64,000 nucleotides of DNA from Camarhynchus parvulus. Lineage: Eukaryota > Chordata > Aves > Passeriformes > Thraupidae. The notes beneath the pieces are model-generated. The model was not told the DNA's origin and made no database searches. It saw only the letters and a program-made list of their open reading frames with translations. Positions 1 to 12,500 of the stretch are shown here, piece after piece (position 1 is the first letter of the stretch; each line of letters opens with the position of its first letter). The DNA is taken from positions 30,948,001 through 31,012,000 of the forward strand of contig NC_044572.1 of assembly GCF_901933205.1 (NCBI RefSeq), in the 5' to 3' direction. Both the position numbers and the translations under genes were made by a program.

Positions 1-3000
1 TCATACAACTTAAACAAAATAATTTTCCACACAAAAAGAAATTGTCTTACAATCCCAAGTCAGGTACAAGATATTTCCTGCTCCACTGGTCAATCTGCAA
101 AAGATAAAATAGTCCTTCTTCATACTCAGAACATCACATCTTGTTCCCTACTCATTCCTACTCATTCTCTCTTATCTTCCTTTTCTATCTCCACAGCTGG
201 TAAAAGATTTTCAAGAGATTACTGTGGTATTTTAGAAATACCAATGCTGTGATATTGACTACTACTCTTTCATTTGTGTTCTTTAAAGTCACATTTGTTT
301 GAAAAATAATTTATGGGTTTCTTCCTGTGTGTGTCTGCAGGAACTGGTGTCAGCTCTCAAAGATTTGATCCTGCTGTCCCTGAAGTAATTCAAAAATGTC
401 TGCCAAGATCTGGTACACTGGAATAGCTGCTGCAGTAAACCCAAATGGAAGATTTTAAAAATTCAATGACAGCAACATTATGGAATATATTAATTTTCTA
501 CTGTGTGGGAATCCATCCCTCCTCTTTCATTGGGCATCTTACCTGGCAATGTAGATGAAAGTAAATATTTGCTTACTGTTTAACCACCACAAGCTATTGT
601 ATCAGTAACATAGAGCCAAAACAGATTTGGAAGAACAATCTGGATTTTTATCTGCTTTGTGTATCAGCAGCAAAATTGCCAGCTAAACCCTAATTGTGAA
701 TTCTTTATGACAGGTAATAATTGGAGATGCAGAGAAGAGCGCAGCTTGTATTTCATCTACCATGCTGTGCTGAAAGAGCTAGCAGCTTATAAAAATATTT
801 TGATTTGTAAGCAAAGCACATTTTATTTGGGTGTCACCAAGCAAAAATATACAAGGGAGAGTACTGAAGAGTGAAGCTGACCCTGGGGAAGTCAATAGGA
901 ATTTTCCCAGCGACTTTAGTGAAACCAGGATTTCATTCAATATCTCTTTTCTCAACATTCTGCAGTTTTGCAGGTTTATTAAAAAATACCCTAAAAACAA
1001 ACAACAACAAAAAACCCCAAAACAATATGAAAACCATAGTACCAAACAATGCTAGTAAATAACACAAGAAATATTTCTTTGTAGAAATATATCATTGTTA
1101 AACACTTTGCCTTGCAGTATAGACATGCTCTTCCCACCAACTTTGGCAGGAGCAGGGCATATTCACAATGGGAAGAATTTGACCCCTGAACTTGGTACCC
1201 ATTATAGTGGTTTGGCACACAACCTCCAGACCCTTTGGATCTTGCGGTCTTGTTCCCTCTGTCTAGGTAATGACTATAATTTACATCGTCAGCTAATCTC
1301 ATTCTTGATTGATTTCTGAGCAAATCACAACCTCAAATCAAAATGACACCAATTCCTCTCAATGTCCAAGTCTGGCTAGAAGTTTTGTGTGTCTGCAGAT
1401 GGTTTCTAAATCAGCTTTGCCATAATGTGATATAGGATTTATATACTGTATTTTCATCAGTACAATGTAACTTTCCATATAGCCAGTTTTGTGCAGTAAC
1501 TGGCTCAGTAAATCTCTCATTTTAAGTTGTTCCACGGCCAATGACTGAACTTGGAAACACACAGCAGGGTTTTAAGATGAATCTCAGACACTTTCCCTAG
1601 ACTATGCATCCTTCTCAGGTTGGTAGTTTTAAATATAGTCTGGTTGGGAACGACTTTTGCCCTCACTTCATTGTAGTTGTCAATTATTTAGACAGGCATC
1701 TGACATTCCTAAGTCTGGTGTCTCTTGTAAAGTCTCATGCCTAGTAGCGGAGAATAGGTCTTTGAGCTCATTCTTTTCTGCTTTGCACCTGCCAAGTTCG
1801 TGCTTGTAGAAAGTAAGAAGTGATTCTAAAATGTCCCAGAATTGGAATAAAGTCATCTCACCTCAAGAATATGTGTCATGGACAAAAAATGCTAACAGGC
1901 AGTAGAGCTGGGGACCAAATTCTGTGTTCTGGGCCATAGTATTGACATTCTTATTTTGTGTTTATTTTTTTCATTGTCACAGTAAAGGTAGATTCAGTCT
2001 TCTAAATTTTAAGCTAGGTTTTTCCTCCTTATTTAGACTGGTGCTGGTAATTTTTATTCCGTGGTCTTCCTGGTTAGTCTTTGTCTAAACATTTTCATTC
2101 TATGGAAAACTGCTTATTAAGAAAACCTTCAGTTAAATATGTAATGAAATCAAATCACATGCATTTATCAACATGCCACTTTCTTTTAAAAACATTTTAT
2201 ATTGATTCTGCAAAATATAGGAGACTTTTTATTTATTTTGAGAACAAAGTTTTAGGTAGATGATAACTTCAGCTAAAGCTTCTCAGAAAGTTAATAAAGT
2301 TCCTATACATAGTTTCAGTATCAACTGCTTAAAGTATGTATTTTGATAGAATTCAGTTTTTAAATTCTTGGTTGTAATAAGCCTTTGTAAGGAAGAATTT
2401 TTAATAAAGAAATTTGCTTCTCATCACTTTTGTGAAACCAGTTACTCTAAAATTAGCTGCTCTGGAGCTGATTTTCTAAGGCATTTCCTCTTAGCCTTTT
2501 CTCCACTAACCTGTAGGACAAAACAACAAACATGTCTGTCAATGGCACATACTGATCTGAACCCATACCTAAAGACTGAGTACCATTGCTCCTCCTGATC
2601 CTTTGGAGCCCAGGAGTAAGAAACAGATCCAGCTCCCCATGCAGCACTCATTGCACAGTCTGTTCTGCCCTAATTGCACCAACTCAGAGGATCCTCAAGG
2701 CTTGAGTGAACATTTGATTGTGGTCCTAAAGAGCTAACACTGTTAATTATTGCAGCTGCTGATAATTTTTGACCCCCCCCCCTGCCAGCTTCTTGGAAAA
2801 ATGGGTCCTTCATCTACTTTTGCATGCAACTAATTTTGGCCAATGGAATGTTCATCATGTCTGCAGAACATTAATGGATACCTGCTCATGGGTTGGCATA
2901 GAACAATTCTGACAGCATAACTGATACAGCAATACCATTCGTTTGTGTAACTATGCATCTATTCACTGGCTGTGCCAGTTTTTCCTATCAGGAACAGACT

Positions 3001-3479
3001 TCAATCTCCACCAACAGCTTGGCATTGAACTTCATAACCTTCAGGTCGATGGCAGACTGAACACAGCTATAGGTTGTCTTAATACTAGAGGGAAACAAAG
3101 GGGAACGAAGCCAGGCTAACCAGGGCTGTCTGGCAGTCGGGCCAGCTCTTGAGCTCTGCAGAGTACATTGTGTCTCCAGTTCCATTAACACTCAACTGCT
3201 GCTTGTGTTCAGGTCTTCATGGACTGCAGGACTGCTGCTGAAGAGCAGTTTGCCTGCATGAGGCTTTGTTCAAGACCAAATGAGCTGAGACTCATGTTCT
3301 GGCAGTCTGTACCCTGTGGTTCAACTTTGTTCTTGAGAAGAACATTGGTCTCGTAAGAGATGCCATGCCCTTTTTACAATCAAATGAATTGGTTTCCAAA
3401 AGCATGGCTTCACAGAACCTGATGCTCTGCAATCATATTGCTAAATGACATGATTGGGTGGGGATCCTAATGACTGACC
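1..3479. other. AT-rich non-coding stretch, no gene recognised
   Basis: No conserved coding region, RNA gene or transposon was recognised here. The stretch is AT-rich with many short chance frames. A weak exon-like signal lies near 340-426 (reported as a finding). There is a run of ten C at 2773-2782. A slightly GC-richer patch at about 2990-3340 has short minus-strand frames that I could not assign to any protein. It could be intergenic or intronic. Confidence 0.5.
2773..2782. repeat. poly-C run (10 C)
   Basis: Ten consecutive C residues are preceded by a T-rich run and followed by TGCC. It is a simple homopolymer with no sign of belonging to a larger element. Confidence 0.9.
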
Positions 3480-3989
3480 TCTGCGGGAGGAAGTCAGGGA
3501 CTGCCCTGGTCCAGACACAGCCAGTTCCAGCCACCTAAATGGCTCCACGGCAGGACACAGCTCAGTCCAACAGTGGAGTTGATGTTGCCTCTGAACCAAT
3601 CAGAGAAGTTTGCAGTGACACAGTGAAATCATATTTCAGAAATTACAGAAAGGCCAGAGGAGCAGGAGGCACTTTGGGCTGCAGCAGGGACACCCCCAAA
3701 GCAACTGAAGCCATGGACAAACCTGCACCAGAACAGATGCGCCCATGGCGGCCCTTGGTATTTAAATGTTTGTCATTTTTGTTTCCCAATATGTGAAATG
3801 GTAATTACATATTGTAAATTAAGTTAAATTCCCCAAGCCAAGTCTGCTTTGCTTATGATCGTAACTGCTGAGTATTTTGGGTTTTTAAATCACAATCTTT
3901 CTCTTATTCTTCCTGTTTTCTCCCCAGTTTTGCTGGGCAGTAAGTGAGTGTCTCTGTGTGTTTGGCTGCTACTCAGGGCCAATCCACCA
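3480..3989 (+). mobile_element. diverged solo LTR of an avian endogenous retrovirus (plus orientation)
   Basis: This roughly 510-bp block is GC-richer than its surroundings and follows the layout of an avian LTR. The 5' part is purine-rich and contains a CCAAT box at 3596-3600 (within GAACCAATCAGAG), then a block reading GAGCAGGAGG and GCTGCAGCAG. The 3' part has a run resembling AATTCCCCAAGCCAAGTCTG, then TCTCCCCAG, AGTAAGTGAGTG and an end resembling GGCCAATCCACCA. That last order matches the 3' end of an LTR family I know from bird genomes. No internal gag, pol or env sequence flanks it, so it is probably a solo LTR left by recombination. The 3' end at CCA is fairly clear. The 5' end is uncertain by tens of bases and I could not find a target duplication. 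The family name is not certain. Confidence 0.55.
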
Positions 3990-5280
3990 TGTAATGCTCT
4001 TTTATTCTAAGGATTATTTTTTTTCCTGGCTATTCTCTGTACTTCTTGTATATTTCAACTCCTTTCAAAGTGCAAGAAAATAGATTTCACAGTAATTCAT
4101 GGTGGAACTAGGGAAAGAGTAGATAGTTTGTTAGTTCTACATAGTACCAGATGCATGGGTGAACTTAATAACAGGCATCATGCAAAGTATGAACATGTAT
4201 TTGGGTTCCTTAAACTCTGAGAGAAAATTTAACTACTTAAAGATGCATCTATATGGATGAGACTTACTGACAGAAAGATAATCATTATTTTCCTAATAAC
4301 AATTTTCAAATGTTTCTTCTTCTGTTTTCAGTTACATTTATACAATTTTCATTTAAATTCAAAGTTACCTGTGGGGGTTGTTTTCTTCTAAGTGTACAGA
4401 TATTAATTTTTTGAAGAAGGTGACATAGAAACATGCAAGAAGACAACTATCAACATCAGGGTAAGATATTCATGTTTCAATCCATGCCAGAATTTGGCCA
4501 GCCCTTTCTCTTCTCTGTACAACAATAACAGTTGAATTCCTCCAATGACAAGTTGTGAGGTCTTGCTCATTTTTTTATTTCAACACCACACATGCCCAGG
4601 ATTTTGCAGTGTAGTAGTCTCTTTCCTTTTGTGCTCAGAAAAAAATCAGTATAAACAAAAATGCTGCAGCAAGTCTGTTCAATGATCCAGAATAACTTTG
4701 TCTAAATCTTTGTTCCTTTCCGTATATTAGAAAAGTTTTTTCTTTCTCTCTGATGTGCCCTCCACCTCTTTTTATCCTTGCCTTTTAGTTATTTCACTCT
4801 GTTATTGCACTTTGTTTATTCTGAGGATCATCTTCTCATGGCATCTTTATCATTTAAGAGAGGTGCTCTGAAAATAATAATGGCAACTTTGTGAAAATCA
4901 TGAGCTGCACAGTATGTTTAAGAATATTCAATTTTTAAATTTTTTTTAAGTCTGTTTTTTAAGACTGAGTCTAGAATAGTAGTCTTCCATCAGTGATTGT
5001 CCAGCTGGGGACATTGCTGCACAGTTACTTTGAAATACAAAGAAATACCTTTTTTAAAAAAGGCCCTACATTTCAGAGAACATTCCACATCACCAAGATC
5101 CCATACAGTTGAACTGGTAGGTTAGAAATCTAAAGAAAGAGGGAAGAAGCAGCTACTATAAAAATCTCGTCTGAAAAGAGTGATAAAGTTAGAAAGAACA
5201 TGACAAAAAGAAGCAGGTTTGGAGACAGTAAGGACTTTGCCTTAGTTTTGTAAAAAAGGGAGAAGTATTGGAAGGATTTC

Positions 5281-5341
5281 GTTGTTTTGGTTTTGGTTTT
5301 TTTTGGGTTTTTTGGTTTTTTTTGGTGTTTTTTTTTGTTTC
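5281..5341. repeat. T/G-rich low-complexity tract
   Basis: T runs are interrupted by GG and GGG; read on the minus strand it is A runs with CC and CCC. It is similar in character, in opposite orientation, to the larger A/C-rich tract at 28.1 kb. No mobile element could be tied to it. Confidence 0.85.
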
Positions 5342-5400
5342 TGTTAATAAGTAGCTATTCCTTTCCATAATTAAATCTGTCTCACAGGCTTCAGGCACCT

Positions 5401-5432
5401 GATGATGATGATGGTGGTAATGATAATGATGT
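5401..5432. repeat. short GAT-type trinucleotide repeat
   Basis: GATGATGATGATGGTGGTAATGATAATGAT-like sequence: a degenerate trinucleotide run of about ten units. On the minus strand it reads as a run of histidine codons inside a chance frame. Confidence 0.8.
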
Positions 5433-8360
5433 TTTCTATCTGTGTAATGAAACATCCTACACTGGTATTTTGCAATGTTATTTCTAGAAAGCCTTAAATA
5501 AATCCAGACAAATTAGAAGCTATATCAGGTTAAAAAAAGTTTTAAGCACACTGAGTACTCCAGTAGTTTTTCTCAGTGTCTTCAGGCAAAGTGTTCATCT
5601 CAAAGCATCCAACATGTGCACAAGAAGAAGTTGCGGGATATTCGTTGCTGATTCAGATAGGGTGCAACATGCTCAGTCTTGATCTGGCCAAAAAATAGAA
5701 TGATTACTTGATACAGTGCTGAAATACAAAAATTTTATTCTCTGCTCTTCAGTAAAGCTCATTCTCTATTATTCTCTGGATATTTGCTTGGCCTCGCAAA
5801 TCATTTGACTATGTGCTCAATTTTGGTGAAATTGCTAAACAACAAGCTCCCATTTCCTGCTTTTTTTACCTAGGTTAGTGAACCATCAATGGTGCAATTC
5901 ATTTTTCTACCAGGCAACAGAACTGAAAGAACAGAAAGAAACTGTATTTGCTCATGATCAATTTTTAATTTAAATACATGTCCACTTAACTAATCACATT
6001 TATTTGTGTTCTTGGACAGTAGATTTCTAGTTTGGTAGAGTTAATGGAGTATTTTCTACAAAATGCACATTAAAAATTAATGAAATCAGCATGAACAAAC
6101 AAAATAAATAATTTTATTTGCCTGGCCACATAATTTAGTAGACTTTTCTTCTGTTTACTTAAATGCAAGAGGTAAAACATTCACAGTATTATTCCTATGT
6201 GGTTGTCGGGGTAAATGGTTTCTCCACGTTAAAATGTGATGGAGGCTTACTGCCAGCCTTCCAGTCCATCATGCATTGCAAAGCACAAGCAATAGAGTTT
6301 TGACAATGTTTTCAGAAAATAAAATAATTATTAAAAAAAAAATTAATCAAATGGAATTCTAAATACAGTACATCAACCCAAGATAAGCTATTCGTACATA
6401 TTGAGCACAGACAAATCTTCTGCTTTTATAGCATAAGTAAATGCTTTGAGTCAGTGGAAATTCTGATAGTGCTAAAGCAAAGCCAAAATGAGAAAGTCCT
6501 TCAGGCCTGACTTTATGGGGGTGTGGACACACAGTAGGACGTGTTTAGGATTATTTTAGAGTGAAAATCATAAACATTGATAGCTGCCTACAGTACCTGC
6601 TGTTATAGCTAAGAGCACTCAGATGGCTAACAGGATATGTGATTTTTCAGGACCTCTACTTTATAGGCTCACTGTGGTCCTGGTGGGCTGGCCTTGGTGG
6701 GAGGACTGTTTGATCAATGGTGAGTGTTTTGGTAATCCAGCTGGACAAGACATAAAAATTTTTAGGCAGAGTCCAACAGTACTCCCAAGAAAAGTTGTCT
6801 CTGCAAAAAAGAAGTTAGCCTGAATAAGGGAGAGTCTTTTCTCTGCATTACTCAGGAGATCACAGATCTGTCTGGATAGCCGGATTGGACTGTAAATTAC
6901 ATTGGAAAGTCTTCTTGCCTGAGTAAGAAGTCTTTGTAAATAGTACTGCAGATAATCCAGAGGGATCAGTGATTGTAGGCTGGCCTGATAAACAATCAGT
7001 TCTCTCTGACGGCTCACAGCAAGCTAACAAAATGTTTTCCTTTAACAAATGCTAGTTCTGAAGCAAGTAACTCTCTTGGATGCTGCAAAAATAGACATAT
7101 TTGTTATAACTTTCCTACTAGCTCCTTCTTCCTTTGTGAATCATCAGCTTATTTTTCATTTTCTGAGATGCACTATGTAAAGCAGCAGTGCAGCTTAGGC
7201 AAAACACGATGAGAATCAGCAGTGAGATCTGCCACAAATCTCAATGAGGTCATAATAAATGATGCTCAAAACCACAGACAACTATTATGGACCCAAGTAA
7301 CACTGCAAATTAATCATTGACTCTACAGAAGAAATAGCTCTAATTGTCACACCAGCTCCTAAACTTTAGGTTTAGATTTCTGCTAAAAAAAAATCCTTAA
7401 GAAAATATCTGAAATTTCTTTCTTCATATCCTGAAACACCAATGCAGCTGGGCAATTTTAACCATCACAACAGACTTTCAAAAGGATGGATTTTGAGTGA
7501 TTAAACCAACATATTTTGGATCTCATGAAGAGAGAATAAAATGTGTCCTGTGTAGGAAGATTCTGCACATGGTGTGTACAAGGCCATGCTGACCCTTTTA
7601 TGCAACACACCAGCATCAGTTTTTAAAGTTCCTGTCTTGAGAAGTCCTAATCAAATTCAAAAAGTGGGGAAAAAGTATTTGTTAATCAAACAATCTCCCA
7701 AAGATAAGGAAGAATATATAAAAGAAGAAAAAATCCTAAAGAATTCTCTCCACACAAAGAATAAAAAAAAATCTTAAGCCTAGAGCAATCAACATCCCCC
7801 TTTCATTTTTATTTCATTTTGTACCACAAAAGAATTGATAGAATGCTGGGAGAAGGATACTGGGTGTACTGTATGAACTGTTCTTAAACTACAAAATAAT
7901 TGTTAAAATGGAAAACTTGCAGCATTACTTCAATCACCAAGGTTATCCTTTAGCTCAGTAAATCTGTCAACAAAGCTACAAACTATGGGATTTTACATTT
8001 TGGAGGAGAAAAATAAAATAGAGGGCTTCTAATTTTAAGCAGGTGGGAGAAAAGCAGGAGGTTGTAGTATCTAGCAGGAGAATTTCAGGTAGCATCATGT
8101 ACAGAGAAATGCAAAATCTGGACAGGAGATTAAGTATCAGAACAAAATAATATCTAACAAAATCATATCTAAATGCACAAATCCTGAAAAATAGCAGAGC
8201 ACACTTCAAAAAAGCATTTCTGCCAAAGGTCACAATTCAAAACCATGACATATTTTTATGCAATCTTGTATATGAAATAGCTTCATCTGAGACAATGCAG
8301 AGCTCCAGATGGACTTGTAGAATATAGCTTGACTCTTGACAGGTGTTCCTCCTATATATG

Positions 8361-8382
8361 TGCACATACATATGTATGTGCA
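8361..8382. other. perfect 22-bp palindrome
   Basis: The 11-base half-site TGCACATACAT is followed directly by its reverse complement ATGTATGTGCA with no spacer. The surrounding bases (TATATG... and ...TAGTAAG) are an alternating purine-pyrimidine stretch, so it may be a decayed CA/TA dinucleotide repeat and not a protein-binding site. Confidence 0.85.
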
Positions 8383-9086
8383 TAGTAAGTATTTTCTATG
8401 TAGTACACATACAAATATTGATGAATAATTATGTCTAACATTAAAATGAAGTGAGGGGAAAACATCCAATTCAAAGTTAATATAACTGCATTGTCTATGA
8501 AGTCATACCACTTTGTGATATTTACCTGAATTCAATTACAGCAGAAATTAATATAACATGACGTCTAACTCACTGAGAGCTTAAGAACCAAGTGTGCAGG
8601 TATGTTAAACATGCATGTATCTAATTAAAACAGATTAGTGGAGAAAGATGAAGATGCAACCAATATCCCATTAATGTCTATAACTAAGAGTGGAATGCTT
8701 AATGTTTTGAACCCATGTGTGGCTGCCGTAAGTATCAATTTACATCACATAGGGACGTGTGGTTTTCTTTATCATGATTCCCAACAACATTTTAAGTGAT
8801 TTGTTTCCAATTTAAGTGTATAAGCTTACTTCTGCTCTGGTCTTAATTATTAAGGCATGTAATAGAACTGAAGTAAAATATACAACTATGGATAGGTATG
8901 GCTGGATTTGTAGATGAAAGAAGAGCAGTGGCTGGGGACTTCCAGGCTGCAGAGTAATTTTGGGGGTATTGGTAATATGTGAATATGAGACAGGAGTGCT
9001 CCCTTGGCAGCAAAGAAGGTCAGCAATATCTGAGGCTGTACAAACAGCAGTAGAATCAGTTCCTAGATGTAGATACCGCATTAAGT

Positions 9087-9596
9087 GTTGGGATCCTCAC
9101 ATCAAGAAAGATTCTGATAAATTGGAATGAAATCAGTGGAGGGCCACCAAGATATTGCAGGCTGCAGGATTTTGCCTTGTGAGGAGAGGCTGACAGAACT
9201 GACCTCATCGAACTTGGAGAAAAGATAGTTCCTGGAAGCCCCCAGCTGGGCCTGGAGGGAGGTTATGGAGAAATCAGGTTCTTAACAGCTGTATGTACAT
9301 TTATGAATGGTGGGAGGCTGAGAGGCAAGGGGCACAGGATGAGAGGCTTCAGAGAGCTCTTCAGACTGGATATGACACAGACAAAAAAAAACCTGATCAT
9401 GCAAACAGTTAAGCAGTGGAAAAGAGTGCCTAGAAAGTTTGTACTGTTGATACCCCTGGAAGTTTTCAGTATCAGGCTGGACAGAGACTTGAAACAGCAT
9501 GGTCTGATTTCTGAGCTGGTCCAGCCCTGGGCCGGATTTTGGTTAAGAGGCTTCCTGAAGTCTCTTCCTGACTTGTATTGCCCTATGATTTTAGGA
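9087..9596 (+). mobile_element. CR1 LINE 3' fragment, 5'-truncated (plus strand)
   Basis: About 510 bp with the order of landmarks of the CR1 3' end. These are GTGGAGGGCCACCAAGAT near the start, then AGGAGAGGCTGACAGAACTG, CTTGGAGAAAAG, a GAGGTTATGGAG block, AAGCAGTGGAAAAGAGTGCC (CR1 normally has a CACTGGAACAGG-type phrase here), CCCCTGGAAGTTTTCA, and a tail resembling CCTATGATTTTAGG. CR1 copies itself through an RNA intermediate using its own endonuclease and reverse transcriptase, and most copies are 5'-truncated, as here. No reverse transcriptase motif is left. The copy is well diverged, so it is an old insertion. The 140-codon plus-strand frame at 9303-9725 runs through it and out of the far end, and is not a host gene. 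Confidence 0.8.
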
Positions 9597-12500
9597 TTGC
9601 TTTCAATATGCATTCATGAGACTATGAGTAAGGAGATATTTCCTACTGCAGATTCTTGTTTATCAACACTAAAGGCACTGATCTGTCCTGTTGTGTGGTT
9701 TATTTTTTGGGTTTTTTCCCCCTGAGGAAAGTTCTGCCATTCAGGAAGAAAACCTTGGTAATAAAACTGACAAACTCAAGTATGGGCTTCTCAAACTGCA
9801 TTAGAAATGATTAATTCATTAGTTTAAACAGACTCAAGTCAGTATTTTATAGAATTATACAAATATTCACCATGAAAGAGTTGAATCTGAGATAATTCAG
9901 CACATAGATCACTTAGTGTGATTCTGCCCTATTCCTGGATGGGTACATTGATTTTAGTCAGGCATGAATGTTTACAGTTGCAAAACAAAAACTTTAATTT
10001 TTAAAATATCTTTTAATTCTCTCTTAGAAGCCACTGTTCTGGTAAATTCTTCTGAAACTGGATTAATTTATCATAACATTTGCAAAGAAGTGACACAAAT
10101 GTAAACATTGAAAAATGAAACAGTTGAAAAATTTCCTAAAGTCCCTCAGACTATTCACATTTAAGAAGCCAGATTTTCTGATTTCAGAAGTTTTAGCTGA
10201 TGTTCAATGATTGTTACCTTGTGCACATGGCAGGAAGATCAAGGCTCATTGCTCTTCTGGCTCAGAAAGTCATGAGACAGGCAAGGCAGGAACTATACAA
10301 AACAAATATTTTATAAACTATACAGACAAATATTTTCACAGTCTGGTTTTACTGGCTTTATTATCATTTTTATAAATTATATATATTAATTTAATATATT
10401 ATATATAATGTATATCACTGAAAGAAAAGGAAATGAAAAATCTGATTATGAATGTCTTAGTCTTTTAAATATATCAACTGTTAAAGAAATCTCTAGATAA
10501 GATTAAATTATATAAAAAAACCCCTTCTCTGTATCAGCTATTCTTTTCAGTTTACTTATAGGGCTTTCCTTCTCATTCTGATAATCCCAATGATTTTAAG
10601 TCATCAAGGGTATAAGTTTATGTAATTTTCCTATAATAATTTCATCTTAAGGTTATTGAATATCTAGAAACTGTTACCACGGGGAAATAAAAGTATTATT
10701 AATTTCAAAGTAGAATAATTCAAGTACAACTTGAAAACATGAAGGGCTACACTAGAGAATTTCACATGGAGCAGAGCAATCCATTGCAATGAATATTTCA
10801 AAATGGAAATTTAAGGCTACAGTTGTAAAAGAGTCACATAACATTTATAAAGCTTCAGTTAGCCTAAACTGCAAGTGTCGCTCTTTCCTAAATGCAGTGT
10901 ACAGACATGAAAGTTTCAGGATTTGGGAGTCTTCCTCTTTCCAGTATCCTGTTTGCCATGACACTCAAGCTACAAAAGACAATCTAAAAAGAAAGGACAC
11001 ACAAAACCAGAGTTATAGCTATAAAACATAAGAAGAGGCATGAAGAGAAAAAAAAAAGAGCGAGTTAAAAGATGGTAAAAATGGTATTAAATGTTTATCA
11101 AGTGTATTAAAAAATAGGGCAGGATCAGAGGGACAAATTGGTTAGGGACATGGTTACTAACAGGGTTTTCATATGCTGATTTTATGTCTTATTAACACTT
11201 GACCCACATGCCAATTCCTCTGCCTGCAGATGAATATAGTGTGGTGGGCTATCTAGAAGTTAATTACTGACCACAAATGGAAAGCAATTGAGTTTTTCAT
11301 TTTTCAAAGTAACAAGATGAAGGCAAAGCATTTGGCTGTAAAATCAGATCTATCAGAGTGAGGAAATCCAACCCACTGACTTTGCAGGAATTCAATATGA
11401 AAGTCAGGCATTAAAGACAGAAAAGGTAAAGGGCTTGAAGCGCTGTGGCTGCCAAGCAGAATTCATTCCATGGTTGTCTCCAGTAATTTACAGTACACTG
11501 AGCCAGATCCTCTCCTCAACCTACATCCAGTCAGTGCAGAAGACATTAATTGTCACTGAGAGTGAACTTTATATACTCCAGGTATTTTAGTTTGCTGCTT
11601 AAAACATACCCTAGGGCTACCTCAGGACTGCTGTAATTTAGAACAATTTCTGAAGACTCAAACATAGTGAATTAGAGCTTCTTTCTGCTTCTCATCTTGA
11701 TCAGGTATAAATAGAACATAGACAGTTTTGCTCAGCCACAGGAAAGAAAACAAGCAACTTCCTTGGGCTAATTTTCATACCAACAGGGCCAGCCCAAATT
11801 GGCTATTTTCTCTGAAACTGGTCAAATAATCTGACCCAAGGGATAGAAAAACACCAAATATCCAAAGTACAAACATGGCCTGAATATAACCCAGGATTTT
11901 TGGTTTGTTTTCTGAAACCATGACCTGAACCATCCAGTAGGATGGTCCAATATTCATAAGAATAAACAAAAAAAAGCCATGATATTCTTGGTCCCAGTAA
12001 ATTCCCCTTTCCCTTTGGACTCTTATTGAAAAAGATTTTACATCTGCCGTACGCAGGCAGCTGCCAGTTTAGTCAGCATTTGGGAATTCCCCAGATGGCA
12101 TAAGAAAGGACAAAGCTTTTGTACAACATACTGCAATAGTTTTGTGCAGAAGAACATTCCTAGGAGAGCTAGAACAACACTTAAATTTACTTGGGGACTT
12201 GTTCATCACAGTACAAAAATCACATTCAACCAAGTGGGTGAAAACCACAGCTGCATAGCTCCTTTGTTCAGCCTACAGCATGGCCCAGGAAGTGATAATG
12301 GAATCAATATGAACAGCAGTTCCAAAGAGCCTGATTTCTTCTAAGGAAAGCAGTGAATCATTTTAAGACAAAATTTGAGTCCTAATCTCTTGTCCATTCT
12401 TAAAACAGAATGAAAAGCCAGTCCACAGTCTTTACTAGGGAAACAAAATCCTGAAAAAAAACAAGAATGAGTGTCATCATAATGTCTTGAGTTTTGGACG

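Larger units (their letters stand above)
3990..9086. other. AT-rich non-coding stretch, no gene recognised
   Basis: About 5.1 kb with no recognised gene or transposon. It holds a T/G-rich low-complexity tract at 5281-5341, a short GAT/GGT/AAT trinucleotide run at 5401-5432 and a perfect 22-bp palindrome at 8361-8382. The minus-strand frame at 6661-7017 (118 codons) has no recognisable domain and is taken as chance. Confidence 0.5.

Noticed and set aside
5189..5455. Histidine-rich minus-strand frame
   Set aside because: The histidines come from the GAT/GGT trinucleotide run and the lysines from the T/G-rich tract; not a gene.
6661..7017. 118-codon minus-strand open frame
   Set aside because: No domain recognised, no splice context, AT-rich surroundings; taken as chance.
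9303..9725. 140-codon plus-strand open frame
   Set aside because: It lies mostly inside a decayed CR1 3' end and runs out of it; no independent protein family is visible.
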